Below, one piece after another: positions 1-6,409 of a stretch of 7,332 nt of DNA. The translations under genes were made by a program, and so were the position numbers. Under the pieces are notes generated by a model. The model searched no databases and was not told the DNA's origin. It saw nothing but the letters and a program-made list of their open reading frames with translations. The stretch comes from Muribaculaceae bacterium (lineage in GTDB: Bacteria; Bacteroidota; Bacteroidia; Bacteroidales; Muribaculaceae). Location of the stretch: the NCBI GenBank assembly GCA_902836725.1, contig CADFRV010000122.1, forward strand, positions 1 to 7,332, read 5' to 3'. Position 1 is the first letter of the stretch. Each line of letters starts with the position of its first letter.

Positions 1-444
1 GAACATGAGGTCGAATACCATCTCCTGCACCTCGTCGGGGCGGCAGTTGGGCTTGTCTACCTTGTTGATCACGACAACAGGTTTCAGTCCCATCTGTATG
101 GCTTTCTGGAGCACGAAACGTGTCTGGGGCATCGGGCCTTCGAAAGCGTCGACAAGGAGGATGCAACCGTCGGCCATGTTGAGCACACGTTCCACCTCGC
201 CGCCGAAGTCGGCGTGTCCCGGAGTGTCGATGATGTTTATTTTGGTGCCTTTATAGTTGATGGATACGTTTTTGGAGAGGATTGTTATGCCTCTCTCACG
301 CTCCAGGTCGTTGTTGTCCAAAATAAGTTCGCCGGCATTCTGATTCTCGCGAAAAAGGTTTCCGGCCAGTAACATTTTATCGACAAGTGTGGTTTTACCG
401 TGGTCCACGTGTGCGATAATGGCGATGTTGCGGATATTCTCCAT
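1..444 (-). CDS. typA: TypA/BipA ribosome-associated GTPase, N-terminal part (cut by window edge)
   Basis: This is the first 148 codons of a translational GTPase; the rest lies beyond the left edge. Reading from the ATG at 444-442, the protein begins MENIRNIAIIAHVDHGKTTL. The GTPase motifs are in order: G1 AHVDHGKT (residues 11-18), the switch I region with ERERGIT (48-54), G3 DTPGH (73-77) and G4 NKVD (127-130). The blocks DFGGEVERV (79-87) and GPMPQTRFV (103-111) are characteristic of TypA/BipA and separate it from LepA and EF-G. The family binds 70S ribosomes and supports 50S assembly and translation under stress or cold; it is cytosolic. The gene has its own promoter at 530-561 and a leader of roughly 80 nt without a strong Shine-Dalgarno, which is usual in Bacteroidetes. 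Nothing in the visible part looks damaged. Confidence 0.96.
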   Translation of the reverse strand, partial: MENIRNIAIIAHVDHGKTTLVDKMLLAGNLFRENQNAGELILDNNDLERERGITILSKNVSINYKGTKINIIDTPGHADFGGEVERVLNMADGCILLVDAFEGPMPQTRFVLQKAIQMGLKPVVVINKVDKPNCRPDEVQEMVFDLMF

Positions 445-529
445 ATAAAACTTCTCTATTCTTACCTTTATTGTACAAGGGGCGGGCTGCTCTACAGAGC
501 CATGCCGCCTGACGGTTGTATTCAGCCTG

Positions 530-561
530 CAAAGGTACAAAAAATCCTTAATTCAAGGAAA
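530..561 (-). promoter_or_regulatory. Bacteroidetes-type promoter for typA
   Basis: On the minus strand TACCTTTG (537 to 530) is a perfect match to the Bacteroidetes -7 element TAnnTTTG. TTTC (561 to 558) lies 20 nt upstream and is a three-of-four match to the TTTG -33 box. Transcription would start near 523, giving a leader of about 80 nt before the typA ATG. The core GCAAAGGTACA (plus strand, 529-539) recurs exactly in front of the lipoprotein gene at 2142-2152. That these boxes are used is inferred. Confidence 0.65.
539..559 (-). terminator. Short candidate intrinsic terminator after the acetyltransferase gene
   Basis: On the minus strand TCCTT (559-555) and AAGGA (549-545) form a 5-bp stem around a 5-nt loop. 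Six T residues (544-539) follow directly. It begins 18 nt after the acetyltransferase stop codon, so position and T-tract fit a terminator. The stem is short and AT-rich, so termination may be weak. It lies between the -33 and -7 boxes of the typA promoter. Confidence 0.4.
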
Positions 562-576
562 TTGCAACGCAGGGAA

Positions 577-1143
577 TTACAATATATGCCTGATGATGCG
601 GGCGGGATTGCCTGCGGCTACCACATTGTCGGGAATATCTTTTGTGACAACAGACCCTGCGCCGATCACGGTGTTGTTTCCTATGGTCACTCCGGGCAGT
701 ATCGTGGTATCGCCTCCGATCCACACGCTGTTGCCTATCCTCACGGGTTTTGCCCACTGTATGTTGCGGTCTCTGCGCGGTGCGTCCAGTGGATGGCATG
801 CGGTGAAGATGCTGACGTTGGGGCCGATGAAGGCGTTGTTTCCGATTGTCACCTCAGCCTCGTCGAGGACGGTGAGGTTGAAATTGGCCATGAAATTCTC
901 ACCCACATGTATGTTGCAGCCGTAGTCGCAGCGGAATGGCTGGTTGATGACGAACTTTTCTCCGCAACTGCCCAACAGACGGCGTATGATGCGGTGCTGC
1001 TCTTCGAGCTGCGAGGGGCGCAGGCTGTTGAATTCCCACAGAAGTTCGCGCGTCGCGGTGAGTTTTTCGTAAAATTCAGGCATAAATGCGTCGTATACCT
1101 CTCCGGCGAGCATTTTCTGCCATTCGGTCTCAAATCTTGTCAT
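577..1143 (-). CDS. Maltose/galactoside-type sugar O-acetyltransferase (left-handed beta-helix)
   Basis: This 188-aa protein has the full length of the LacA/Maa (maltose or galactoside O-acetyltransferase) family, which moves acetyl from acetyl-CoA to a sugar hydroxyl in the cytosol. The N-terminal helical part has MLAGEVYDA (11-19), matching the family's MxAGexYdA block. The conserved FRCDYGCNIHVG follows (70-81), then ENFMANFN (82-89), with N87 equivalent to the active-site Asn. TACHPLDA (114-121) carries the catalytic His at 117. Hexapeptide repeats run through VRIGNSVWIGGDTTILPGVT (134-153), and the C-terminus is DNVVAAGNPARIIR (172-185). All expected active-site residues are present. The true acceptor cannot be read from the sequence; related enzymes also act on CoA-linked or polysaccharide substrates. 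The ATG at 1143 has no clear Shine-Dalgarno and no visible promoter close by, so expression may depend on read-through from 1230-2015. Confidence 0.93.
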   Translation of the reverse strand: MTRFETEWQKMLAGEVYDAFMPEFYEKLTATRELLWEFNSLRPSQLEEQHRIIRRLLGSCGEKFVINQPFRCDYGCNIHVGENFMANFNLTVLDEAEVTIGNNAFIGPNVSIFTACHPLDAPRRDRNIQWAKPVRIGNSVWIGGDTTILPGVTIGNNTVIGAGSVVTKDIPDNVVAAGNPARIIRHIL

Positions 1144-1165
1144 TGCTGTGTGTGGTGAAAACAGG

Positions 1166-1206
1166 CAGGCGTGTGCCTCCTCTTGTAGCGGAGCGACACA
1201 CGCCTG
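1166..1206 (-). terminator. Hairpin between lipoprotein gene and acetyltransferase gene (terminator or attenuator)
   Basis: CAGGCGTGTG (1166-1175) and CACACGCCTG (1197-1206) form a perfect 10-bp stem. Inside it CTCC (1177-1180) can pair with GGAG (1190-1193). On the minus strand the stem is followed after four bases by only four T residues (1160-1157), so it is a modest intrinsic terminator. It begins 24 nt after the lipoprotein stop codon and ends 22 nt before the acetyltransferase ATG. No TAnnTTTG element is visible between them, so partial termination or mRNA stabilisation are alternatives. Confidence 0.55.
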
Positions 1207-1229
1207 TATGATAGGTTATTGTTGTCTGT

Positions 1230-2015
1230 TTATTTTTTCGCGTTGCTGAAAACAACAGTTGATGCTTCGTTGAAAGCGGCGCTTTCCTCGTTGACATCGG
1301 CGATGGTTGTGGCCTGGCCGATAGTGAGAGCGTTGAACCACTGGCCCTCGATCTCGGTGGAAGCGAGGTAGTTCTGGGTCATGTATGTCTCGAGGTTCTC
1401 TGCACCTGATGCGCTTTCGGTCTTGAGGTCGTCCATAGAGAAGAGCACCTCCACAGACTCCAGAAGGCCGGCTGCGTTGAAGTTGTATGTATAGCCGTTG
1501 AAAGTGTATTCGCGTTTTTCGATGAGACCGTCAACGGTCACCTCTTTCTCTACGGCGAATTTCTCCTTGAAAGCCGATACGTAGATGGTCTTGTTGGCGT
1601 TGCCGAGCACTTTGTCGCGGTCTGCGGCATCTTCTTCCTTGACACCGAGGGTTTTGAGCATATCCTCATATTTGCTGCCCCATGTGATGTTCAGGGCGGG
1701 GAATACGTCGATAGTGCCTACCACGTTGAGGCGGTACTGTGCCACGTTGTGGTTGGGAGTGGTTACCATGCAGCTGCCGGTGTGGAGAGGTACGAATACC
1801 TGGGTGCCGTCTTCTGCTGTCTCGATCTTGCCAACATATGCGTTGTCGCAGGTATATCCGCCGATGGTGAAGGTGACAGTCTGGTCCATAGACACTTCAC
1901 GGACGATATCCTGTACACGGGGAGCTTCGGGATCCTTGTCATCGCTGCAGGAGGTGAATGCCACAACTGAGCAGAGAGCCACCGCCTGAAAGATTCTTCT
2001 TAAAGAAAGGTTCAT
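1230..2015 (-). CDS. Surface-exposed lipoprotein of unknown function
   Basis: The 261-aa product starts with a lipoprotein signal peptide: positive residues (RR, 6-7), a hydrophobic core AVALCSVVAF (11-20) and lipid-acceptor C23 in FTSC. Directly after the Cys comes SDDKD (24-28), which resembles the acidic lipoprotein export signal that sends Bacteroides lipoproteins to the outer face of the outer membrane. The mature part is acidic and has no transmembrane segment. Its first third (about 35-100) looks beta-rich. A segment ALNITWGSKYEDMLKTLG (107-124) precedes a region with YTFNGYTYNFNAAGLLESV (171-189). I do not recognise the family. The gene has its own promoter and a leader of about 120 nt, and a hairpin lies after its stop codon. 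A binding or accessory envelope role is possible but not shown. Confidence 0.85.
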   Translation of the reverse strand: MNLSLRRIFQAVALCSVVAFTSCSDDKDPEAPRVQDIVREVSMDQTVTFTIGGYTCDNAYVGKIETAEDGTQVFVPLHTGSCMVTTPNHNVAQYRLNVVGTIDVFPALNITWGSKYEDMLKTLGVKEEDAADRDKVLGNANKTIYVSAFKEKFAVEKEVTVDGLIEKREYTFNGYTYNFNAAGLLESVEVLFSMDDLKTESASGAENLETYMTQNYLASTEIEGQWFNALTIGQATTIADVNEESAAFNEASTVVFSNAKK

Positions 2016-2111
2016 TCTGTTCTATTTTAGATTATTAATGATAGACTAAGCTTGCAATACCGTTTCTTTTGTTATCTGGAGTTATATCACATGGGATTGC
2101 AAAATTGGAAT

Positions 2112-2130
2112 ATGCAAATGCCGTTTGCAT
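2112..2130. promoter_or_regulatory. Inverted repeat just downstream of the lipoprotein promoter
   Basis: ATGCAAA (2112-2118) and TTTGCAT (2124-2130) are perfect 7-bp arms around a 5-nt centre. The element lies 12 bp downstream of the -7 box at 2143-2150, in the first transcribed bases. It could be an operator for a dimeric regulator or a 5' mRNA hairpin that protects the leader. Function is inferred from position only. Confidence 0.35.
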
Positions 2131-2142
2131 TGCTTATCGGCG

Positions 2143-2175
2143 CAAAGGTACATTTTTTATTTAAAATAATACCAA
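2143..2175 (-). promoter_or_regulatory. Bacteroidetes-type promoter for the surface lipoprotein gene
   Basis: On the minus strand TACCTTTG (2150 to 2143) matches the TAnnTTTG -7 element perfectly. TTGG (2175 to 2172) lies 21 nt upstream as a weak -33 box. The start site would be near 2136, giving a leader of about 120 nt that contains the inverted repeat at 2112-2130. The -7 core is identical over 11 bp to that of typA. Confidence 0.6.
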
Positions 2176-2184
2176 TATTTGATG

Positions 2185-2218
2185 AAAAATGTTCCCTGAC
2201 ACCGTGAATCGGCTGTCA
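2185..2218 (-). terminator. Candidate terminator after the PKD-like surface protein gene
   Basis: TGACA-CCG (2197-2204) pairs with CGG-TGTCA (2210-2212 and 2214-2218) with a single bulged base, making an 8-bp stem around TGAAT. On the minus strand, five T residues (2189-2185) follow after about 7 nt. It lies 59 nt past the stop codon of 2278-3444 and just before the promoter of the next gene. The gap between stem and T-tract makes it imperfect. Confidence 0.4.
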
Positions 2219-2277
2219 TGTCCTGATATTGACCGTCTTTCGGGGCCGTGCCAGATGTAATGTGCCGCATGGCTGTA

Positions 2278-3444
2278 TCACCGCAGGAGGTTGAGGTCTG
2301 CGGCACGGGAAATCTCGGTCGAGGTCTCCCCGATAGCTCCGCAGATCTGGTTCACTCCCGTATATACGCGCACAAAATCAACGCCCTGCAAACAGACCGG
2401 CGCTCCCGATATGTCGCGTGCGTTGGAGAAACTGAAGCTGTTGAGCGCTGTCTCCGAGTTGGGGTGGTTATCGGCATATCCCCATGGGTAGCTCTGCAGT
2501 ATGTAGTCGGTGGAGCTGCCTGGCGCGAGTGAGCCGTTCGACGGCAGGAGGGAACCGTTGAAAGTAAGTTCTTCATCCTGGATCCACATGGGGAAATACC
2601 CGTTGCGGTGGAAAGGAAGATGCGGTATGGTGCCTGAATTGCCTGTATTGTCGGTCCAGCGTATGGCTCCGTTTTCCGTTGCGGGGCGCAGGTAAGTCAT
2701 GGCGTAGCCGCGCTCGGTGTCGGCAAATTCACTCCCTGCGAGTTCATACCATGTGTCGTCGGGCACTCCGTTGCAGTTCTCGTCGAAGCAGACCATTATT
2801 ATTCCCGGCTCGGCCGAGCCGCCCTGTCCGTCGTAACCGCTGTTGTAGAAGGCGTTTCCCCAGATGCGCAGCTCGGGAGAAGATGGATCGGCGACTACGG
2901 TATGGTCGAAGCCGAAAGTCACATATCCGCCCCATCCGCCGAGTGTTATCAGCTCGTCGGCTGTACCCTTGATGCATCTCTCGGCTTTTGAGAGCATGGT
3001 GGCGTATGTGTCCCCCTCCTCGTACATCGGCATCTGGTTCACGAACTGTCCCGGTGCAGGGCGGTATTCGTATACTTTGGATATATATGGGCTGTACTCG
3101 ATCTCCTCATGCATCACATTCACTGTGGTGGAGGCGGTAAACACCCCGTCGTCGCCGTATATGCGCAGGACGAGCGGATACTTACCCTCTTCCGCCTCAA
3201 GGAATATGTATGACCGCGAGCGGCTCACCACCGATGTCTCTCCCGCAGGGGTGGTAAGCTCCCATTCGTAGTTTTCTCCTGTCAGTTCCGATCTGAGGGG
3301 CAGTTTCTGCATCCTGGGTATATAATAGGCATCTTCCAGTCCCACGCCGATCATCGGTATGTTGCCGTTTTCCGACGTTTCGCACCCCTGTGTCAATGCC
3401 GCGATCATTATCGCCGCTGAAATGAATGTGATATTGGATTTCAT
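2278..3444 (-). CDS. PKD-like cell-surface (lipo)protein
   Basis: This 388-aa protein begins with an export signal, MKSNITFISAAIMIAALTQG, followed by C21. LTQGC is a loose lipobox, so lipidation is likely but not certain. Residues about 30-112 look like a PKD/Ig-type beta sandwich (YEWELTTPAGET at 59-70, YPLVLRIYGDDG at 89-100). The core carries GGWGGYVTFGFDHTV (169-183), WGNAFYNSG (195-203) and an acidic loop DENCNGVPDD (221-230) leading into TWYELAGSE (231-239). The C-terminus has VDFVRVYTGVNQ (355-366) and GETSTEI (372-378). I associate this combination with proteins labelled 'cell surface protein' in Bacteroides, some of them in nutrient-uptake loci. The acidic loop resembles a Ca-binding DxNxNGxPDD loop. 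The exact ligand is unknown. The gene follows the acyl-CoA ligase gene by 28 bp with no promoter visible between them, so the two are probably cotranscribed. Confidence 0.82.
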   Translation of the reverse strand: MKSNITFISAAIMIAALTQGCETSENGNIPMIGVGLEDAYYIPRMQKLPLRSELTGENYEWELTTPAGETSVVSRSRSYIFLEAEEGKYPLVLRIYGDDGVFTASTTVNVMHEEIEYSPYISKVYEYRPAPGQFVNQMPMYEEGDTYATMLSKAERCIKGTADELITLGGWGGYVTFGFDHTVVADPSSPELRIWGNAFYNSGYDGQGGSAEPGIIMVCFDENCNGVPDDTWYELAGSEFADTERGYAMTYLRPATENGAIRWTDNTGNSGTIPHLPFHRNGYFPMWIQDEELTFNGSLLPSNGSLAPGSSTDYILQSYPWGYADNHPNSETALNSFSFSNARDISGAPVCLQGVDFVRVYTGVNQICGAIGETSTEISRAADLNLLR

Positions 3445-3472
3445 GTTAATTTATATTGCGGCTGTGGCAATG

Positions 3473-5122
3473 TCATTTGTAAAGGAAACGGCGGATGGAC
3501 TGTTTCGGTGTCTTCTCGAAGGCTTCCTTCTGGATCTCGATGGAATTGACACGCGAATATGCCGGAAGCTGCCTGTTGAGTTCAGGCAGATTTTCTTTGA
3601 CACGTTTCTCAATGGTTTCTTCGGTCATGCCGAGTTTGCGCCCTGAGTCGTAGTCGGGGTGCACAAGCGCCACTATGCGGCCGTCGCGGTCTACCACAAC
3701 AGACTCGGCCACCAGCGGGAGGTTGTTGAGCTTTATCTCTATTTCCTCGGGATATACATTCTGTCCCGAGGAGCTCAGGATCATGTTCTTGTCGCGTCCG
3801 CGCAGATATACATACCCGTCTTTGTCGATGGTGCAGATATCTCCTGTGTCGAGCCATCCATCCTTGTCGATGGCTTCGGCTGTGGCTTTGGGGTTCTTGT
3901 AATATCCCTGCATCACGTTGGCTCCCTTCACATGCAGCACGCCGGGTATGCGCGTTGGATCGGTGGAGGCCACGCGGGCGTTCATGCCGTCCACAAGCCG
4001 GCCGCACGAATGCGGGCGCTGCGTCTCCCACCATTCATAGGTGACGAGCGGGGCACACTCCGTCATGCCGTAACCCACCGTGAACGGGAACCTGATCTTG
4101 CGCAGGAATTCCTCTACCTCCGAGCTTACCGCCGCCCCGCCAAGTATGAGCTGGCGCAACTGGCCTCCGAAAGCGGCGAGGAGCTGCTTGCGTACTTTCG
4201 CGTAGATGATGTCGCGCACTCCCGGTATGGCAAGCAGGAATTTCATCAGAGGCTTGCGCAGTTTGGGGAACACATTGCCTTTAACGATCTTTTCTATGAC
4301 CAGAGGCACGGTGATGACAAGTTTCGGGCGCACCTGTGAGAAAGCCGAGAGGACTACCTTGGGGGAGGGAACACGCCCGAGGAATGTTATGTGGCACCCT
4401 TTGCAGAGCGGGAAGAGGAATTCGAACACAAGGCCGTACATATGGGCCAGCGGGAGCATGCTCAGCATGCCGTCCCCCTTGTGGAGGAAGTCGATCTTCT
4501 TCAGTCCGAAACTTACATTGCTCCACAGATTGCCGTAACTCAGCATGACACCTTTGGAGTTGCCCGTAGAGCCAGAGGTATAGTTGATGAGCGCCAGACG
4601 GTCGAGGGGCATCTGCGGATAGTCCACATCCTTCTGCGTGAATCCGTCGGGATATTTTTTTGCGAAAAGCGCGTCTGTCTGCTCTATGGCCGTTGTCAGC
4701 GCTTTGGAGCGGCTGAAAGCGACGGTCATTTCCGGTATGAGCACCGCACCGAGCACATCCCCCAGGCGGGTCTCGTCGAGCTGATCGAATATGCTTTTTT
4801 CAGTAAACAGCAGACGGGCCTCGGAGTGCGACACCAGGTACTCCACATTCTCCGGATGGAATTCATGCAGCAGCGGCACTACCACAGCCCCGTATGTAAG
4901 TGCTCCGAGAAAAGCCGTGGCCCACGAAGAGGAGTTGCGGGCGCACAGCGCGATTTTGTCTCCGGGGGTTATGCCTGTCTCCTTGAGGATGATATGTATT
5001 TTCTCTATACGCTCGGCTACATCGCTGCCGGTGAGCGATGCACCCTGGAAATCAGAGAGGATGGGAGTATGCCAGTTGGCCCTCAGGCTATCGGCAATGG
5101 CTGTCGTTAGATATTGTGTCAT
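3473..5122 (-). CDS. AMP-forming acyl-CoA ligase (long-chain fatty-acid-CoA ligase type)
   Basis: The 549-aa protein is a complete ANL-superfamily adenylating enzyme. It activates a carboxylate with ATP to acyl-AMP and then forms the CoA thioester. Motifs in order: A3/P-loop YTSGSTGNSKG (181-191), LPLAHMYG (223-230), GGAAVS (328-333), A5 GYGMTE (350-355), A7 GWLDTGD (422-428), A8 hinge RGRDKNMI (441-448) and A10 TPKQSIRR (538-545) with the catalytic Lys at 540. Length and motifs fit the fatty-acyl-CoA synthetase branch (FadD / AMP-acid ligase II), probably cytosolic or membrane-associated; the acyl chain cannot be predicted. No carrier-protein domain is fused. The ATG at 5122 is the natural start because MTQYLTTAIADSL fits the family's N-terminus. 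It is transcribed divergently from 5310-6389 and probably heads an operon with 2278-3444. Confidence 0.92.
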   Translation of the reverse strand: MTQYLTTAIADSLRANWHTPILSDFQGASLTGSDVAERIEKIHIILKETGITPGDKIALCARNSSSWATAFLGALTYGAVVVPLLHEFHPENVEYLVSHSEARLLFTEKSIFDQLDETRLGDVLGAVLIPEMTVAFSRSKALTTAIEQTDALFAKKYPDGFTQKDVDYPQMPLDRLALINYTSGSTGNSKGVMLSYGNLWSNVSFGLKKIDFLHKGDGMLSMLPLAHMYGLVFEFLFPLCKGCHITFLGRVPSPKVVLSAFSQVRPKLVITVPLVIEKIVKGNVFPKLRKPLMKFLLAIPGVRDIIYAKVRKQLLAAFGGQLRQLILGGAAVSSEVEEFLRKIRFPFTVGYGMTECAPLVTYEWWETQRPHSCGRLVDGMNARVASTDPTRIPGVLHVKGANVMQGYYKNPKATAEAIDKDGWLDTGDICTIDKDGYVYLRGRDKNMILSSSGQNVYPEEIEIKLNNLPLVAESVVVDRDGRIVALVHPDYDSGRKLGMTEETIEKRVKENLPELNRQLPAYSRVNSIEIQKEAFEKTPKQSIRRFLYK

Positions 5123-5169
5123 AAGTGGATGTTGTCTGTCTGCGGCATACTTGCCGGTGACGCCATGTG

Positions 5170-5206
5170 GTGAATTTGTCAGGTATTCTTGTTTAAATTC
5201 ACTGAC
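5170..5206. promoter_or_regulatory. Overlapping inverted repeats upstream of the acyl-CoA ligase
   Basis: GTGAATTT (5170-5177) is the exact reverse complement of AAATTCAC (5195-5202), with a 17-nt spacer. A second pair, GTCAG (5178-5182) and CTGAC (5202-5206), overlaps the first. The element lies about 50-85 nt before the ligase start and next to its possible -7 box. It may be an operator or a leader hairpin; function is inferred. Confidence 0.35.
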
Positions 5207-5210
5207 GCAA

Positions 5211-5218
5211 CAATTATA
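5211..5218 (-). promoter_or_regulatory. Possible -7 element for the acyl-CoA ligase operon
   Basis: On the minus strand TATAATTG (5218 to 5211) matches TAnnTTTG at all but one of the fixed positions. No good -33 box is seen at the usual spacing; the nearest TTTG is 24 nt upstream (5246-5243). The start would be near 5204, giving a leader of about 80 nt. Confidence 0.35.
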
Positions 5219-5230
5219 TTTTGTGCATCG

Positions 5231-5262
5231 TTTCTGTTATAACAAAAAAATGCGTTACTTTG
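5231..5262 (+). promoter_or_regulatory. Probable promoter for the thioredoxin-like lipoprotein gene
   Basis: TTACTTTG (5255-5262) matches TAnnTTTG except at the second base. TTTC (5231-5234) lies 20 nt upstream as a three-of-four -33 box. The start would be near 5269, leaving a leader of about 40 nt before the ATG at 5310. The elements face away from the ligase promoter, so the gap is a compact divergent control region. Confidence 0.5.
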
Positions 5263-5309
5263 TGAGGTTTATTGCATAGAAAAATCGCCTAAAATTACAA
5301 AATCCCGAT

Positions 5310-6389
5310 ATGATGACCAAAACGAAAATCAAACTTCTCTCTATCGCGGCAGGAACGATGCTTGCCGCCTGCAGTGCGTCGACCTCATCCTCCGACGCTT
5401 ACGTGGTTACCGCTACGGTGCCGGCCGAATACGACGGCGCCACCGCTTTCCTGGTAAATTTCGATACCGGGGAAAAGATAGATTCTGTGACTGTGGAGAA
5501 CGGAACCGCTAAATTTTCAGGCACCGTGACTTCTCCTGTGCCCGCACGCCTCATCATCAACGGCAACCGCATGGGCAGTCTTACGCTTGAAGGGGGTGAG
5601 ATCACGATGGCCGACCGCAAGGCATCGGGTACACCGTTCAATGACATGAACAACAAGATCAGCGCCCATGTACAGGAACTGGGAGAAAGATATGAGAAAA
5701 TCCCGCAGGACTCTACCGGAAATGAGGCGCGTGAGCTTCTCAATGCCGAATATGAGGCATACATCGACTCTGTTTTCAATGCGAACCTCGACAATGTGAT
5801 CGGATACAGCCTTTTCCTTGACAAGGCATATTCCATGAACCTTGCCGAACTGAACGCAATGCTTGAGGCGCATCCCTCACTCAAGGAGTACAAGCGTGTG
5901 GCAAAACTGCTGGAGGCCGCCGAGAACAAGGAGAAGACCTCCGTGGGCAACAAATTTGTGGATTTCACCATAGAGAACGACAGCGTGAAGCAGAGCCTCT
6001 CTGACTATGTGGGGCGCGGAAAGCCTGTGCTTGTGGATTTCTGGGCAAGCTGGTGCGGCCCATGCATAAAGGAAACCAAAGTCATCAAGGAAATTCTCGG
6101 CGAATATGGCTCCAAAGGTCTTGAAGTGCTCGGCGTCGCCGTATGGGACGAGCCTGAGAACACAATCCAGGCCGTAGAGAAACATCAGCTTCCCTGGCCG
6201 CAGATCATGAACGCACAGTCGGTGCCCACCGATCTGTATGGCATTTCAGGAATCCCCTGCATAATCCTTTTCGGTCCCGACGGCACTATTCTGTCGCGCG
6301 ACAAGCAGGACGCCGATCTCCGTGCCGACATTAAGGCTTATTTCGACGGCACACTCACCGCCCCGGCCGATTCCGCCGCCGTGAAATAA
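5310..6389 (+). CDS. TlpA/ResA-like thioredoxin-fold lipoprotein with DUF4369-type N-terminus
   Basis: The 359-aa protein has a lipoprotein signal peptide ending in LAAC with the lipid-acceptor Cys at 21, followed by a Ser-rich linker. Residues about 30-110 are a beta-rich region of the DUF4369 kind (FDTGEKIDSVTVENGTAKFS at 51-70) that often precedes TlpA domains in Bacteroidetes. A mainly helical linker follows (about 110-205). The C-terminal thioredoxin fold (about 211-348) has LVDFWASWCGPC (241-252) with the redox pair C249/C252, and a cis-Pro loop GISGIPC (311-317) with P316. Such proteins are anchored in the periplasm or envelope and reduce or exchange disulfides, for example in cytochrome maturation or stress response; the partner is unknown here. 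C317, directly after the cis-Pro, is unusual, since Thr is common there. Two ATGs occur in tandem (5310 and 5313); either fits. Confidence 0.93.
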   Translation: MMTKTKIKLLSIAAGTMLAACSASTSSSDAYVVTATVPAEYDGATAFLVNFDTGEKIDSVTVENGTAKFSGTVTSPVPARLIINGNRMGSLTLEGGEITMADRKASGTPFNDMNNKISAHVQELGERYEKIPQDSTGNEARELLNAEYEAYIDSVFNANLDNVIGYSLFLDKAYSMNLAELNAMLEAHPSLKEYKRVAKLLEAAENKEKTSVGNKFVDFTIENDSVKQSLSDYVGRGKPVLVDFWASWCGPCIKETKVIKEILGEYGSKGLEVLGVAVWDEPENTIQAVEKHQLPWPQIMNAQSVPTDLYGISGIPCIILFGPDGTILSRDKQDADLRADIKAYFDGTLTAPADSAAVK

Positions 6390-6409
6390 CGTTTCTCAGA
6401 CAGCTTTAC

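Noticed and set aside
1..444. LepA/EF4 or elongation factor G instead of TypA
   Set aside because: The DFGGEVERV and GPMPQTRFV blocks after the G3 motif match TypA/BipA, not LepA or EF-G.
400..1158. 252-aa plus-strand open frame
   Set aside because: It lies antisense over the acetyltransferase gene and the typA start. The minus-strand frame carries a full, recognisable enzyme with its catalytic His, so this frame is a shadow.
2016..2277. Cobalamin riboswitch or other metabolite riboswitch before the surface-protein genes
   Set aside because: I looked because related surface proteins occur in vitamin-uptake loci, but no conserved riboswitch core was seen. The gap is explained by a hairpin, a promoter and one inverted repeat.
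3659..4339. 226-aa plus-strand open frame
   Set aside because: It is antisense to the ligase A5-A8 motifs, and its composition looks like a complement frame.
4391..5110. 239-aa plus-strand open frame
   Set aside because: It is antisense to the N-terminal half of the acyl-CoA ligase, whose motifs are all intact on the minus strand. The plus frame shows no domain or signal.
5399..5971. 190-aa minus-strand open frame
   Set aside because: It is antisense to the thioredoxin-like lipoprotein and rich in Ser/Arg as expected of a reverse frame. The plus-strand frame has the lipobox and CGPC motif.
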